Shown here piece after piece: positions 8,334-16,481 of a stretch of 64,000 nucleotides of DNA (position 1 is its first letter; each line of letters opens with the position of its first letter). Under the pieces are notes generated by a model. It was not told the origin of the DNA. It saw only the letters and a program-made list of their open reading frames with translations, and searched no databases. Origin of the DNA: Parafrankia irregularis (lineage in GTDB: Bacteria > Actinomycetota > Actinomycetes > Frankiales > Frankiaceae); NCBI RefSeq assembly GCF_001536285.1, contig NZ_FAOZ01000021.1:1-64000 (forward strand), in the 5' to 3' direction. The position numbers and the translations under genes were made by a program.

Positions 8334-9250
8334 GCCCGCCGCTCCCGAGGAGCACCGCCCTCGGGACCGACGGTACTGCTCACCGGACCACGGCGACGCT
8401 CGCTCCGGCGACCGCGCCGGCCCGACCGCTCCGGCTCGGTGACACCGTCGGCGAACGACCCCTCGCCACGCCCAGCCGGCTCCGGCTCGGCGACGTTGTG
8501 CTCCCAGCCGCCCGGATCGGCGGCGGAGAGCGCCTGCGCGGAAGCGGGACCGGCAGCCGCGGCCAGCGAAGCGCTCTCGGGGCCTTCGGTGGCCATCGCC
8601 GCCCGCGGCGCCCGGTCGGCGAGAGCCGCCCGCAGCATCGCCCGCCCGCGGGAGATCCGGCTGCGCACGGTGCCCAGCTTGACCCCGAGGGTCTGCGCGA
8701 TCTCCTCGTACGAGAGCTGCTCGATGTCGCACAGCACGACCGCGGCCCGAAAGTCTGGCGGCAGCGCGGCGAGCGCCGCCTCCACGTCCGCGTCCAGATG
8801 GCTCTCGGCGTAGACCGCCTCCGGGCTCGCCTCCCGACCAGCCAGCCGCTCGGTGTCCTCCGGGAGCGCGTCGAACCGGATCTTCTGCTGGCGGCGCATC
8901 CGGTCCAGGAACAGGTTCGTGGTGATGCGATGCAGCCAGCCCTCGAAGGTGCCAGGCGTGTAGTCAGCCAGGGAACGGAAGACCCGGACGAAGACGTCCT
9001 GCGTGAGGTCCTCGGCGTCGTGGGCGTTGCCGGTCAGGCGATAGGCAAGCCGGTACACCCGGTTGCCGTGCTCGCGAACCACGTCCTCCCAGGACGGGGG
9101 CACCCAAGCACTCATTTCTGGGGCGGCGGCCGCGCCTTGGACGGCCGAACCCGCCCCGAGCTCCTCCGCCGCCACAGCCGCCTCTCGGTCGGTTCGCGAC
9201 GAACGTACCCGACGCGCCGGCCAGGGAGCGGCGAATCCCGCTGCGGACAC
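8330..9250 (-). CDS. sigE: ECF RNA polymerase sigma factor, SigE-type
   Basis: The 306-aa product contains sigma region 2 ([40 protein letters not shown]) and region 4 ([40 protein letters not shown]), close to mycobacterial SigE, an envelope-stress regulator. A C-terminal extension of about 90 residues rich in Arg/Glu/Gly follows region 4. I place the start at the GTG at 9250 because GAGGGGAGA lies about 6 nt upstream and an ECF-type promoter lies at 9297-9325, downstream of the longer start at 9358. An ATG at 9114 just before the conserved domain is a possible shorter start. It is coupled to rseA. Confidence 0.92.
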   Translation of the reverse strand: MSAAGFAAPWPARRVRSSRTDREAAVAAEELGAGSAVQGAAAAPEMSAWVPPSWEDVVREHGNRVYRLAYRLTGNAHDAEDLTQDVFVRVFRSLADYTPGTFEGWLHRITTNLFLDRMRRQQKIRFDALPEDTERLAGREASPEAVYAESHLDADVEAALAALPPDFRAAVVLCDIEQLSYEEIAQTLGVKLGTVRSRISRGRAMLRAALADRAPRAAMATEGPESASLAAAAGPASAQALSAADPGGWEHNVAEPEPAGRGEGSFADGVTEPERSGRRGRRSERRRGPVSSTVGPEGGAPRERRA

Positions 9251-9296
9251 CGATTTTTCTCCCCTCGACCCAGTCGACACGGGCGCACTGCCAAGA

Positions 9297-9325
9297 CGAA
9301 CGTTCCTGTCTCGTCTCCCGTTCCC
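9297..9325 (-). promoter_or_regulatory. Candidate SigE-dependent (autoregulatory) promoter
   Basis: On the minus strand GGGAAC (9325-9320) is followed after exactly 17 bp by CGTTCG (9302-9297). This fits the ECF/SigE consensus GGAAC-N16-19-CGTT as I recall it. Transcription would start about 40 nt before the sigE GTG at 9250. The site lies in the short divergent gap to the O-methyltransferase gene. Confidence 0.6.
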
Positions 9326-9341
9326 GTAGGCTGCGGATGTC

Positions 9342-10004
9342 ATGCCGGACATCGACATCGCGGCACGGGAATCTGCCGTCGCCTACGCCGAGGGCTTCCT
9401 CCTGGAAGACCCCGTTCTTCGTGCTGCCCGCGCTCGCGCCGAGGAAGTCGGGATCGTCCCCGTCAGCCCCGGTGCCGGAGCGGTGCTTCGTTTCCTCGCC
9501 GCCTCCGTGGGTGCCCGTGCGGTCGTCGAGATCGGAACCGGTACCGGTGTATCCGGGACCTGGCTGCTCCGTGGGATGCGACCGGACGGAACCCTTACCA
9601 CCATCGACGTCGAGGCGGAGCACCTGCGGCTGGCCCGCCGGATCTACGCCGACGCCGGGATGGCACCGGGGCGCAGCCGGCTGATCACCGGGCGCGCCCT
9701 GGAGGTGCTCCCCCGACTCACCGACGGCGCCTACGACCTGGTGTTCTGCGACGCCGACCGGCGGGAGAGCACCGAGTACCTCACACAGGCGCTGCGGTTG
9801 CTGCGGCCTGGCGGCGTCGTGGCGTTCGCCGGGGTGCTCGCCGGGGGCCAGACGACGGACCCTTCGGCCCGCAGCCCGGACGTCACCGCCGTGCGCGAGC
9901 TGGCCACCGCCGTCCGGGACGACGCGCGGCTCACCCAGATGCTCCTCACGACCGGGGATGGGCTGCTGGTGGCGGTCGTCGCGAAGTCGTCACCGGTCGG
10001 CTGA
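9342..10004 (+). CDS. SAM-dependent O-methyltransferase (class I, Rv1220c-like)
   Basis: This 220-aa protein has the class I Rossmann methyltransferase pattern of the caffeoyl-CoA/catechol O-methyltransferase family. It has motif [17 protein letters not shown] around residues 60-75, an acidic ribose-binding motif [18 protein letters not shown], and [14 protein letters not shown]. The substrate is unknown. The ATG at 9342 follows closely on the divergent sigE promoter region, the same head-to-head arrangement with sigE seen in mycobacteria. Confidence 0.88.
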   Translation: MPDIDIAARESAVAYAEGFLLEDPVLRAARARAEEVGIVPVSPGAGAVLRFLAASVGARAVVEIGTGTGVSGTWLLRGMRPDGTLTTIDVEAEHLRLARRIYADAGMAPGRSRLITGRALEVLPRLTDGAYDLVFCDADRRESTEYLTQALRLLRPGGVVAFAGVLAGGQTTDPSARSPDVTAVRELATAVRDDARLTQMLLTTGDGLLVAVVAKSSPVG

Positions 10005-10205
10005 ACCACCCGAACCAGTCGAGCCACCTGTACCGGCCAGCGGGCGGCTCGCGCGCGGAGCGTTCGAACTGGGTTACGGTTTAGGCTCTTCTGTGCCGGG
10101 GCGAACATTTTGTCCGCCCGTACGATCCGTCGCGGCGTCCGATCCGGGTCGGGCCCGCGGCGGTCGACACAGGTCGGACGACAGCGTCGAGCCGGGAGTG
10201 AGCAG

Positions 10206-11399
10206 GTGCGCGGTCAGGTGGATCGTCGTCGTTTCGACGACGGCTACAGCCGCGATGGCGACCCCGGCGGGTTCGGCGAGCCGTCCCGTTCCGGCTACCC
10301 CGAGTGGCCCGACCACGCCGACCACTCCGGCTACCCCGAGTGGCCCGACCACGCCGACCACGCCGGCTACGCCGGCAACTCCGATCGGTCCGGTCCCGTC
10401 GCTCGCTCCGCCGCCGCCGCCCGGTCCGACCAGTTCCGGGGTCCGCAGGTGTCGGCCTCGAACACCCGTGGCACCCGGCCCGGCTATCACGAAGGCGCCG
10501 GCTGGGCGGAAACGCGCGACCGAGGTCGTTTCACCGACCCGGCCGCGCGCTCCGGCGGGAGGTATCCCGGCGGAGCCGACTACGCGGACGATCCGACACC
10601 GGCACCGGGCAGGGAGCCGGGGCCCGCGGCCGTGCGCGGAACCGGGCAGGCGGGCCGGCCGGCGCCGGCTACCGGCGACGACGGGTTCAGCAACTGGGCG
10701 GCCAGCCGGCCGGCCTATCCGGGCACCGGAGGATTCCCCGGTTCCGACCGGGCCCGGCCACCGGCGTCACCGCCACCGCGGGAGCCGGCCGAGAACTGGC
10801 TGGGCTGGGTCGCCTTCCTCCTGGGCATCGCGGTGCTCGCCGGCGGCGCCGGCTACGTCCTGAACAGGATCACCACGGGCGGGCCGACCGGCGGCGCGGT
10901 CCCGTCCGCGGCAGCCACCGCCGGCACCCCGACGGCGAGCCCGGCCGACCCGAGCCAGACCGATCCGGCAGCGGGCTCATCCGGTCAGGCGACCGGCCCG
11001 ACCGCCGAACAGGTCGCGATCATGCTGGCGAACAGCGGGCTGCCACTGCGGACCACCGTCGTCTACACCGCGCAGAACGACCCCGACGCCCTCCTGGGCC
11101 GTCCGGGCGGCTACATCAGCCGGATCGCGTTCACCGACACCCGGGTCAGCGCCAGCGAGATCGCGGGCGCGCCGGCCGACGCGATCGAGCGGGGCGGCGC
11201 CATCGAGGTCTTCCACGCCCCGGAGGTCGCCCAGGCCCGGGGCGCGGCGCTGAGCGCGCCCTCCGCCGGCGGCGACCCAGCCGCCGAATACACGTTCGTG
11301 CAGGGCCGGATCGTACTGCGGCTGTCGCTGATCCTCACCGAGACGATGGCGGCGGGGTATCAGGCCGCCCTCGGGAGGATCGGCGGCGGGTCACCCTAG
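10206..11399 (+). CDS. Unknown single-pass membrane protein with disordered N-terminus
   Basis: No family is recognised. The 397-aa product starts at GTG 10206 (GGGAG 8 nt upstream). Residues 1-195 are hydrophilic and Gly/Pro/Arg/Asp-rich, including a duplicated block SGYPEWPDHADH. One membrane helix (WLGWVAFLLGIAVLAGGAGYV) lies near residues 198-218, followed by a Thr/Ala/Pro linker and an exported C-terminal domain of about 140 residues (EQVAIMLANSGLPLRTTVVY, GGYISRIAFTD, GGAIEVFH). The topology resembles actinobacterial membrane proteins with a cytoplasmic disordered tail and a small sensor-like or binding domain outside. A strong hairpin follows the gene. Confidence 0.75.
   Translation: MRGQVDRRRFDDGYSRDGDPGGFGEPSRSGYPEWPDHADHSGYPEWPDHADHAGYAGNSDRSGPVARSAAAARSDQFRGPQVSASNTRGTRPGYHEGAGWAETRDRGRFTDPAARSGGRYPGGADYADDPTPAPGREPGPAAVRGTGQAGRPAPATGDDGFSNWAASRPAYPGTGGFPGSDRARPPASPPPREPAENWLGWVAFLLGIAVLAGGAGYVLNRITTGGPTGGAVPSAAATAGTPTASPADPSQTDPAAGSSGQATGPTAEQVAIMLANSGLPLRTTVVYTAQNDPDALLGRPGGYISRIAFTDTRVSASEIAGAPADAIERGGAIEVFHAPEVAQARGAALSAPSAGGDPAAEYTFVQGRIVLRLSLILTETMAAGYQAALGRIGGGSP
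10295..10375. repeat. 36-bp direct repeat within the unknown membrane protein gene
   Basis: The block encoding SGYPEWPDHADH is duplicated in tandem with almost no base changes, plus a partial third unit. It preserves frame. Confidence 0.8.
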
Positions 11400-11417
11400 C
11401 GGGTCGCGCCCGGTCGT

Positions 11418-11453
11418 CACTCCCCGGGCCCGAAGGCCCGGATCCGGGGAGTG
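11418..11453. terminator. Strong nested hairpin after the 10206-11399 gene
   Basis: CACTCCCCGG (11418-11427) pairs perfectly with CCGGGGAGTG (11444-11453), and inside it GGCC and GGCC flank a CGAA loop. It begins 18 bp after the stop and lacks a T-run, as is common for actinomycete terminators. Confidence 0.6.
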
Positions 11454-11483
11454 CGGCACCGCCCGCGGGGGCAGGCGTACCGC

Positions 11484-11876
11484 ATGAACATCCGCGAGTT
11501 CTACGATGCCGATCCGCGCCGGCAGACGTCCGAAGAGGTCGCTTTCGGGTATGGCTGGACCACCGAGGACGACAAGCACTCCACCTACCGGCTGAGCTGG
11601 GTCGCGGACACCGGCGAGGCCTACATCGTCCGTGAGCCGCATCCGGGGGGCATCCTCGCGCGCTACCTCGACCAGCTCCGGGTCGATCAGGTCGACGTAC
11701 GGGAACTGCTGGTCGAGGTGCTCGCGACGACGGACCGGTACACCCTCGAGGCCGCCCTCGCCGGCTGGCCCGCGGTCATGCCGGAGAAGAACAGCCTGCA
11801 GTGGGCGCGGCGACAGCTTGCCGCGCTGAGCTCGGCGAACAGTTCGCCGAGCACGACGCGGCCGCCCTCAGCCTGA
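11484..11876 (+). CDS. Conserved-looking hypothetical protein, 130 aa
   Basis: A soluble protein with no family I recognise. It begins MNIREFYDADPRRQTSEEVA and has a compact acidic composition with motifs FGYGWTTEDDKHSTYRLSW, TGEAYIVREPHPGG and VDVRELLVEVLATTDRYTLE. The pattern of alternating hydrophobics suggests a small folded domain, not a leader or an exported protein. Its 3' end overlaps the convergent pepA stop by 9 bp. Confidence 0.75.
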   Translation: MNIREFYDADPRRQTSEEVAFGYGWTTEDDKHSTYRLSWVADTGEAYIVREPHPGGILARYLDQLRVDQVDVRELLVEVLATTDRYTLEAALAGWPAVMPEKNSLQWARRQLAALSSANSSPSTTRPPSA

Positions 11877-13679
11877 CCCCGGCCCGGCCAGGTAGGCGAT
11901 CAGCGTGCGGACGCCCCAGCCGGTGCCGCCACGGCTGATCTCACCGTCGTCGGAGTCCGCGCGAGCCGTGCCGGCGATGTCCAGGTGTGCCCAGGCGCGA
12001 CCGCCGGTGAACTCCCGCAGGAACAGCGCCGCGGTGATCGAGCCGCCGTTCACCTCCATCGCCCGGCCGATGTTCGCCAGATCCGCGACGGGCGAGTCGA
12101 TCGCCGGGCGGTACTCCTCGGTCAGCGGCAGCCGCCACACACGCTCCCCTGCGGCGGTGGACGCCGCGGCGAGCTCGGCCGCGAGCGTGTCGTCCGAGGA
12201 GAACAGCCCGGCGGTGCGCCGGCCCAGAGCGACGGTGATCGCACCGGTCAGGGTGGCGAGGTCGACGATCTGGTCGGGCTCCAGCGTCGCGGTGGCATAG
12301 GCCAGGCCGTCGGCCAGGACGAGGCGCCCCTCGGCATCGGTGTTGAGCACCTCGACCGTGGTCCCGCCCCAACAGGTGATCACGTCACCGGGACGCATCG
12401 CGGACCCGCCGATGAGGTTCTCCGCGAGGCAGAGCAGCCCGGTGACCTTGCCAGGCACGGCCAGCTCGGGCAACGCCGCCATCGTGCCCAGCACCGCCGC
12501 GGCGCCGGACATGTCGGTCTTCATGCTTGCCATGGAGACCGACGGCTTGAGCGACAGCCCACCCGAGTCGAACGTGATCCCCTTGCCGACCAGCACCCGA
12601 TGCCCGGGCTCGACGCCCTCGGGCCCGGGCGGACCGTCGTAGGTGAGCCGCACCAGGAACGGCGGGCGCGGTGACCCACCGCCGACCGCCACCAGCCCGC
12701 CGAAGCCCTCCCGAACCAGGTCGTCGCGGTCGAGCACCGCGACGTCCAGGCCAGCCTGGGTGGCGACCAGCTTCGCCTGGTGAGCCAGCCAGGCCGGTGT
12801 CTTGACGAGGCTCGGCATGTTGATCAGATCGCGGGCCAGGCAGACCGCGTCCGCGACGACACGTGCCCGGCGCACCGCGTCCACGACCGCCGGGTCGCCG
12901 GCCTGCTCCAGGCTCAGCACCAGCACCCGGTCCGCCCGCGGGTCGGCCGCCGCCTCGTCCGCCGTGGCCGGCTGTGGCTCCGGCACGTCCTGTTGCCCGC
13001 CGTCCGGCTGGACGTCCTGCCCCGCCGGCTGGTCCCGCCCGCCCGGTGCCTCGGGCCCGTCCGGCGACGGCGCGACGACCCGCGCGGCCACGCTCCCGCC
13101 GGCCGCGCGGTCCCCGCCGGGGACGGCACCGGCGACGACGTCGGCGAGGCGGTAGGAGGCCAGCGCGTGGCCCTCGACGAACGCGTACACCCGCTCGGCA
13201 TCCGGATCGGCGACCACGAAGGGCCGCCCCTTGGCTCCGGCCCGGCGCGCGAGGACGGCCCCCGCCGAACGCCAGTCCGCGACCTCACCGGCACCCACGC
13301 CGAGCAGAAACAGCCGCCAGGGACGTTCGGCCCGAGACAGCGGAACCGTCAACAACCCACCGGTGTCAGCCCGGAAACCCTCGTTCTCGATGAGCCGATC
13401 AACGTCGACACCGACCCGCGTGCAGGCGCGGCGACCACGGTCAGGCACGACGACAGCACCATCGACCGAGGCGACCACGACCACGAGAACGGCACAGTCC
13501 GCACCCACCGCGCCCACCTCACCCGGGGCGACAGCCGGCTCGGCGGCCGGTTCCCGGCCCGTCGCGGGCTGGTCGACGGATGCGAGCAACGGGTGGTCGT
13601 CGGAGGTGACCAGGACGAGCGGAGCCCGGTACCTCGACTCCGCGAGATCGGCCATCGATGCGACGGCAACCGTGCTCAT
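11868..13679 (-). CDS. pepA: Leucyl aminopeptidase (M17 family, PepA)
   Basis: A cytosolic dinuclear-metal aminopeptidase that releases N-terminal residues. The C-terminal half has the M17 metal and catalytic signatures VGKGITFDSGGLSLKP, MKTDMSGAAAVLG and NTDAEGRLVLADGLAY. At 603 aa it is about 100 residues longer than typical PepA because of an acidic Pro/Gln/Asp-rich insertion near residues 195-250 (DGPEAPGGRDQPAGQDVQPD) between the N-terminal regulatory domain and the catalytic domain. The start is an ATG at 13679. The insertion is unlikely to affect the active site. It is convergent with the 11484 gene. Confidence 0.95.
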   Translation of the reverse strand: MSTVAVASMADLAESRYRAPLVLVTSDDHPLLASVDQPATGREPAAEPAVAPGEVGAVGADCAVLVVVVASVDGAVVVPDRGRRACTRVGVDVDRLIENEGFRADTGGLLTVPLSRAERPWRLFLLGVGAGEVADWRSAGAVLARRAGAKGRPFVVADPDAERVYAFVEGHALASYRLADVVAGAVPGGDRAAGGSVAARVVAPSPDGPEAPGGRDQPAGQDVQPDGGQQDVPEPQPATADEAAADPRADRVLVLSLEQAGDPAVVDAVRRARVVADAVCLARDLINMPSLVKTPAWLAHQAKLVATQAGLDVAVLDRDDLVREGFGGLVAVGGGSPRPPFLVRLTYDGPPGPEGVEPGHRVLVGKGITFDSGGLSLKPSVSMASMKTDMSGAAAVLGTMAALPELAVPGKVTGLLCLAENLIGGSAMRPGDVITCWGGTTVEVLNTDAEGRLVLADGLAYATATLEPDQIVDLATLTGAITVALGRRTAGLFSSDDTLAAELAAASTAAGERVWRLPLTEEYRPAIDSPVADLANIGRAMEVNGGSITAALFLREFTGGRAWAHLDIAGTARADSDDGEISRGGTGWGVRTLIAYLAGPGSG

Positions 13680-13751
13680 GCCCCGCTCACCGCACCGCGG
13701 ACACGCCCGCCTGACGAGTGGCCTGACGAGTGGTGAGTGACCACCCCCGGC

Positions 13752-13919
13752 CTAACCGACAGCGATCTTGAGCGCATCTCCCAGCGCACTCGCCTCGTCG
13801 GCGGTGAGTTCGACGACGAGTCGGCCGCCCCCTTCGAGCGGGACGCGCATGACGATGCCACGCCCCTCCTTGGTGACCTCGAGCGGACCGTCACCCGTCC
13901 GCGGCTTCATGGCCGCCAT
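13752..13919 (-). CDS. DUF3117 small conserved actinobacterial protein, 55 aa
   Basis: Translation of the minus strand from the ATG at 13919 gives MAAMKPRTGDGPLEVTKEGR, then VMRVPLEGGGRLVVELTADE and ends ALKIAVG. This is the DUF3117 family (Rv1211 in M. tuberculosis), almost invariant across Actinobacteria and of unknown function. It is short enough to be missed by automatic gene finding. It lies upstream of pepA on the same strand, separated by about 70 bp. Confidence 0.93.
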   Translation of the reverse strand: MAAMKPRTGDGPLEVTKEGRGIVMRVPLEGGGRLVVELTADEASALGDALKIAVG

Positions 13920-14092
13920 CGGTGCACCTCTTCCTGCCGTCGGACCTGCGTCTGACGACGATTATCCCGGAGAGCCGCCCGCAAACCGAAACACGTCCCA
14001 GCGGGGAATCACAACGGTCACGGCAGAGCCGTGATCTCGATGTCCTGCTGGCCACCTCCGCACGTCTGCGCTAGTTACTCCGATGCGTTTCA

Positions 14093-14671
14093 CTACTGTT
14101 GCCCATCGACATCGTCCTCGGCCGGAGAGGCTTCGGGCTGGTCGGGCTCGCCCCAAACGTGTCGGGGCCGGCTGGCGTCGCCCTGGTTGGACCCACTGTG
14201 GCGGGCATCGTCCTCGCGGGCATCGTCCCCACCGGCAGCGTCCCCGCCGGCAGCGGGCCCGGCGACCCCATCCCCGGCGGGCAGGACGGGTGTGACGCGC
14301 GCCGCGGGCTCGGCCGGTTCAGTCCACTCGGCGGGCTCGACACTCCACCCGGCCGGCTCAGCGCCGCCGGTTCCACCGAGCCGTGCGAGCTCCGCGAGCC
14401 GGACCAGCTCATCGTCCCGGCGTGCGATCTCCTCGTCCCGCCATGCGAGCTCGTCGGCGAGTCGGGCCAGGACGGCATCGACCTCCGCCATCCGGTAGCC
14501 ACGCACGGCCATCCCGAAGCGCAGGCCCTCCACGTCGGCGGGGGCGACCGCACGGCCGCTCAGGCTGACATGGGGGCCGTCCGGTACAGCCGGTGCCATC
14601 CGGTCGAACCGCCCGACGGACAGTGCGGCCACGACGAACACGATCGTCGCGACCAGCAGGACCTCCACCAT
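14093..14671 (-). CDS. DivIVA-domain membrane protein (Rv1209-like)
   Basis: This 192-aa protein begins MVEVLLVATIVFVVAALSVG, one N-terminal membrane helix. It is followed by a DivIVA-type segment (VAPADVEGLRFGMAVRGYRM, AEVDAVLARLADELAWRDEE) that forms a coiled coil, and an acidic, Ala/Gly/Asp-rich tail. DivIVA-domain proteins bind curved membranes or polar sites in actinobacteria; the partner of this short form is unknown. The start could be the GTG two codons further upstream. It is divergent from folP2, as in mycobacteria where these genes are close neighbours. Confidence 0.82.
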   Translation of the reverse strand: MVEVLLVATIVFVVAALSVGRFDRMAPAVPDGPHVSLSGRAVAPADVEGLRFGMAVRGYRMAEVDAVLARLADELAWRDEEIARRDDELVRLAELARLGGTGGAEPAGWSVEPAEWTEPAEPAARVTPVLPAGDGVAGPAAGGDAAGGDDAREDDARHSGSNQGDASRPRHVWGEPDQPEASPAEDDVDGQQ

Positions 14672-14846
14672 GAGCACCACAAGGTCGATCGTGCCATGCG
14701 CGCAGGCGGGCGGCGGATTCGCCCACCCGTCGGACGGCAGCGCCACGAAAGGACCGTGAACCGGGCGCGAAAGGACCGTGAACCGGCCACGGGAGGACCG
14801 CGGCCGGTCTGGTCGGGTCCATGCCCGGTCTGGCAGGGTGGGCGGG

Positions 14847-15824
14847 GTGGCCGCCGAATCTCCCCCGACCAGCAGTCCGACGCCTGCCAGCGGGGCGACA
14901 CCCGGCTACGGCGCAGCGCATCCGGGCGATCCGAGCGATGCGGGCGGTACGGCCCTCCCCCGGCCGCTACGGCTCGGCGGGCGGGTGTTCGGCCCGTCCG
15001 AGCTCGTCATCATGGCGATCGTCAACCGCACCCCGGACTCGTTCTTCGACCGCGGCGCGACCTACGGCGAGGCGGCCGCGCTCGACGCCGTGGACACCGC
15101 CGTCGACGGTGGCGCCGGGATCATCGACATCGGCGGTGTCAAGGCGGCCCCGGGCGAGGAGATCGACGCCGCCGAGGAGCTGCGCCGCATCGGCGGCTTC
15201 GTCTCCGCGGTACGGGCTCGCCACCCCGACATCGTGATCAGTGTCGACACCTGGCGGGCCGAGGTCGGGCGGGTGGTCGCGAGCGAGGGCGCCGACCTGC
15301 TCAACGATGCCTGGGGCGGCGTGGATCCGGAGCTGGCCGAGGTCGCCGCCGAGTTCGGCACCGGGCTGGTGTGCACCCACGCCGGCCACCTGCCGCCACG
15401 CACCCGACCACACCGGATCGCCTACGACGACGTGGTCGCCGACATCGCCGCCACCACCACCGGGCTGGCCGAACGAGCCGTCTCGCTGGGCGTCCGGCCC
15501 GACGCGGTGCTCATCGACCCGGGGCATGACTTCGGCAAGAACAGCCGGCACTCGCTGGAGTCCACCCGCCGGCTGCCGGAGCTGGTGGCCACCGGGTGGC
15601 CGGTCCTGGTCGCGATGTCCAACAAGGACTTCGTCGGGGAGGTGCTCGACGCGCCGGTGGACCAGCGGCTGGAGGGGACCCTCGCGGCGACCGCGGTCGC
15701 GGCCTGGCTCGGCGCGCGGGTGTTCCGCGCGCACCAGGTGATCGCCACCTGGCGCACGCTGCGGATGGTTTCCGCGCTGCGGGGGGATGTCGATCTGCGC
15801 ATCGCGCGGCGAGGCGTGGTCTGA
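14847..15824 (+). CDS. folP2: Dihydropteroate synthase-like protein FolP2
   Basis: The TIM-barrel pterin-binding family is clear: AIVNRTPDSFFDRG, IIDIGGVKAAPGEE, SVDTWRAEV, NDAWGG, DPGHDFGK, MSNKDFVG. Several catalytic loops deviate from true dihydropteroate synthase: GGESTRPG is replaced by GGVKAAPG, the SRK of the pABA/sulfonamide pocket is SNK, and the terminal RVHD is RAHQ. Mycobacterial FolP2 (the Rv1207 family) is reported to lack DHPS activity, so folate synthesis is unlikely to be its role. GTG 14847 is the best start but GTG 14838 is possible. The first 55 residues are low complexity. Confidence 0.85.
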   Translation: MAAESPPTSSPTPASGATPGYGAAHPGDPSDAGGTALPRPLRLGGRVFGPSELVIMAIVNRTPDSFFDRGATYGEAAALDAVDTAVDGGAGIIDIGGVKAAPGEEIDAAEELRRIGGFVSAVRARHPDIVISVDTWRAEVGRVVASEGADLLNDAWGGVDPELAEVAAEFGTGLVCTHAGHLPPRTRPHRIAYDDVVADIAATTTGLAERAVSLGVRPDAVLIDPGHDFGKNSRHSLESTRRLPELVATGWPVLVAMSNKDFVGEVLDAPVDQRLEGTLAATAVAAWLGARVFRAHQVIATWRTLRMVSALRGDVDLRIARRGVV

Positions 15825-15869
15825 CCCACCGCTGGTGGTCTGACCCGCCGCTGGTGGTCTGACCCGCCG

Positions 15870-16481
15870 CTACTCGCCCCCCGTGGACTCCACGGACTCC
15901 GCCGAGCCAGCTGACGCGGCTGGCAGCCACCGGCTCCCGCCGGCCGCGCCGGCCTCGACGAAGTCAAGCGCCTCGGTGATGCTCGTCGCCCAGATCAGGG
16001 TGTCGCGGGCCTGCGGACGTACGAAGCCGCGACCGACCAGGTCGTCGACGAGCAGCCGCAGGTGCGTGAACACGCCCTCGGACTCCAGCACGACGACCGG
16101 CTTGTCATGTAGGCCGAGCAGCGCCGCGACCCAGATCTCGAACAGTTCCTCCAGGGTTCCGAGCCCACCGGGCAGCGCCAGGAACCCGTCGGCGCGGCCA
16201 TCCATGATCGCCTTGCGCTCACGCATCGTGGCCGTGACGATCAGTTCGTCCGAGTCGGTGTCGCCGACCTCCATCGCGAGCAGCGCCTCGGGGATGACCC
16301 CGATCGTGTGTGCGCCGCCGGCACGGGCCGCTCTGGCCACCGCGCCCATGCAGGACACCGAACCGCCACCGGACACCAAGGTGTGCCCGCGGCGCGCCAG
16401 CTCCGCGCCGACCTCCGCCGCCAGCAGGACGAAGGAGGGGTCGATCAGCTCGGAGGACGAACAGTAGACGCAGATGTTCAC
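15870..16481 (-). CDS. LOG-family protein, second copy (cytokinin riboside phosphoribohydrolase-like)
   Basis: LOG (lonely guy) enzymes hydrolyse nucleoside 5'-monophosphates at the N-glycosidic bond. The 203-aa product begins VNICVYCSSSELIDPSFVLL and has the lysine-decarboxylase-like Rossmann fold with the hallmark PGGLGTLEELFEIW and the phosphate-binding VSGGGSVSCMGAVA. MRERKAIM replaces the usual MHERK. The GTG start at 16481 overlaps the stop of the upstream LOG gene in GTGA, so the pair is translationally coupled. The last 20 residues are a Ser/Glu-rich tail. Confidence 0.9.
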   Translation of the reverse strand: MNICVYCSSSELIDPSFVLLAAEVGAELARRGHTLVSGGGSVSCMGAVARAARAGGAHTIGVIPEALLAMEVGDTDSDELIVTATMRERKAIMDGRADGFLALPGGLGTLEELFEIWVAALLGLHDKPVVVLESEGVFTHLRLLVDDLVGRGFVRPQARDTLIWATSITEALDFVEAGAAGGSRWLPAASAGSAESVESTGGE

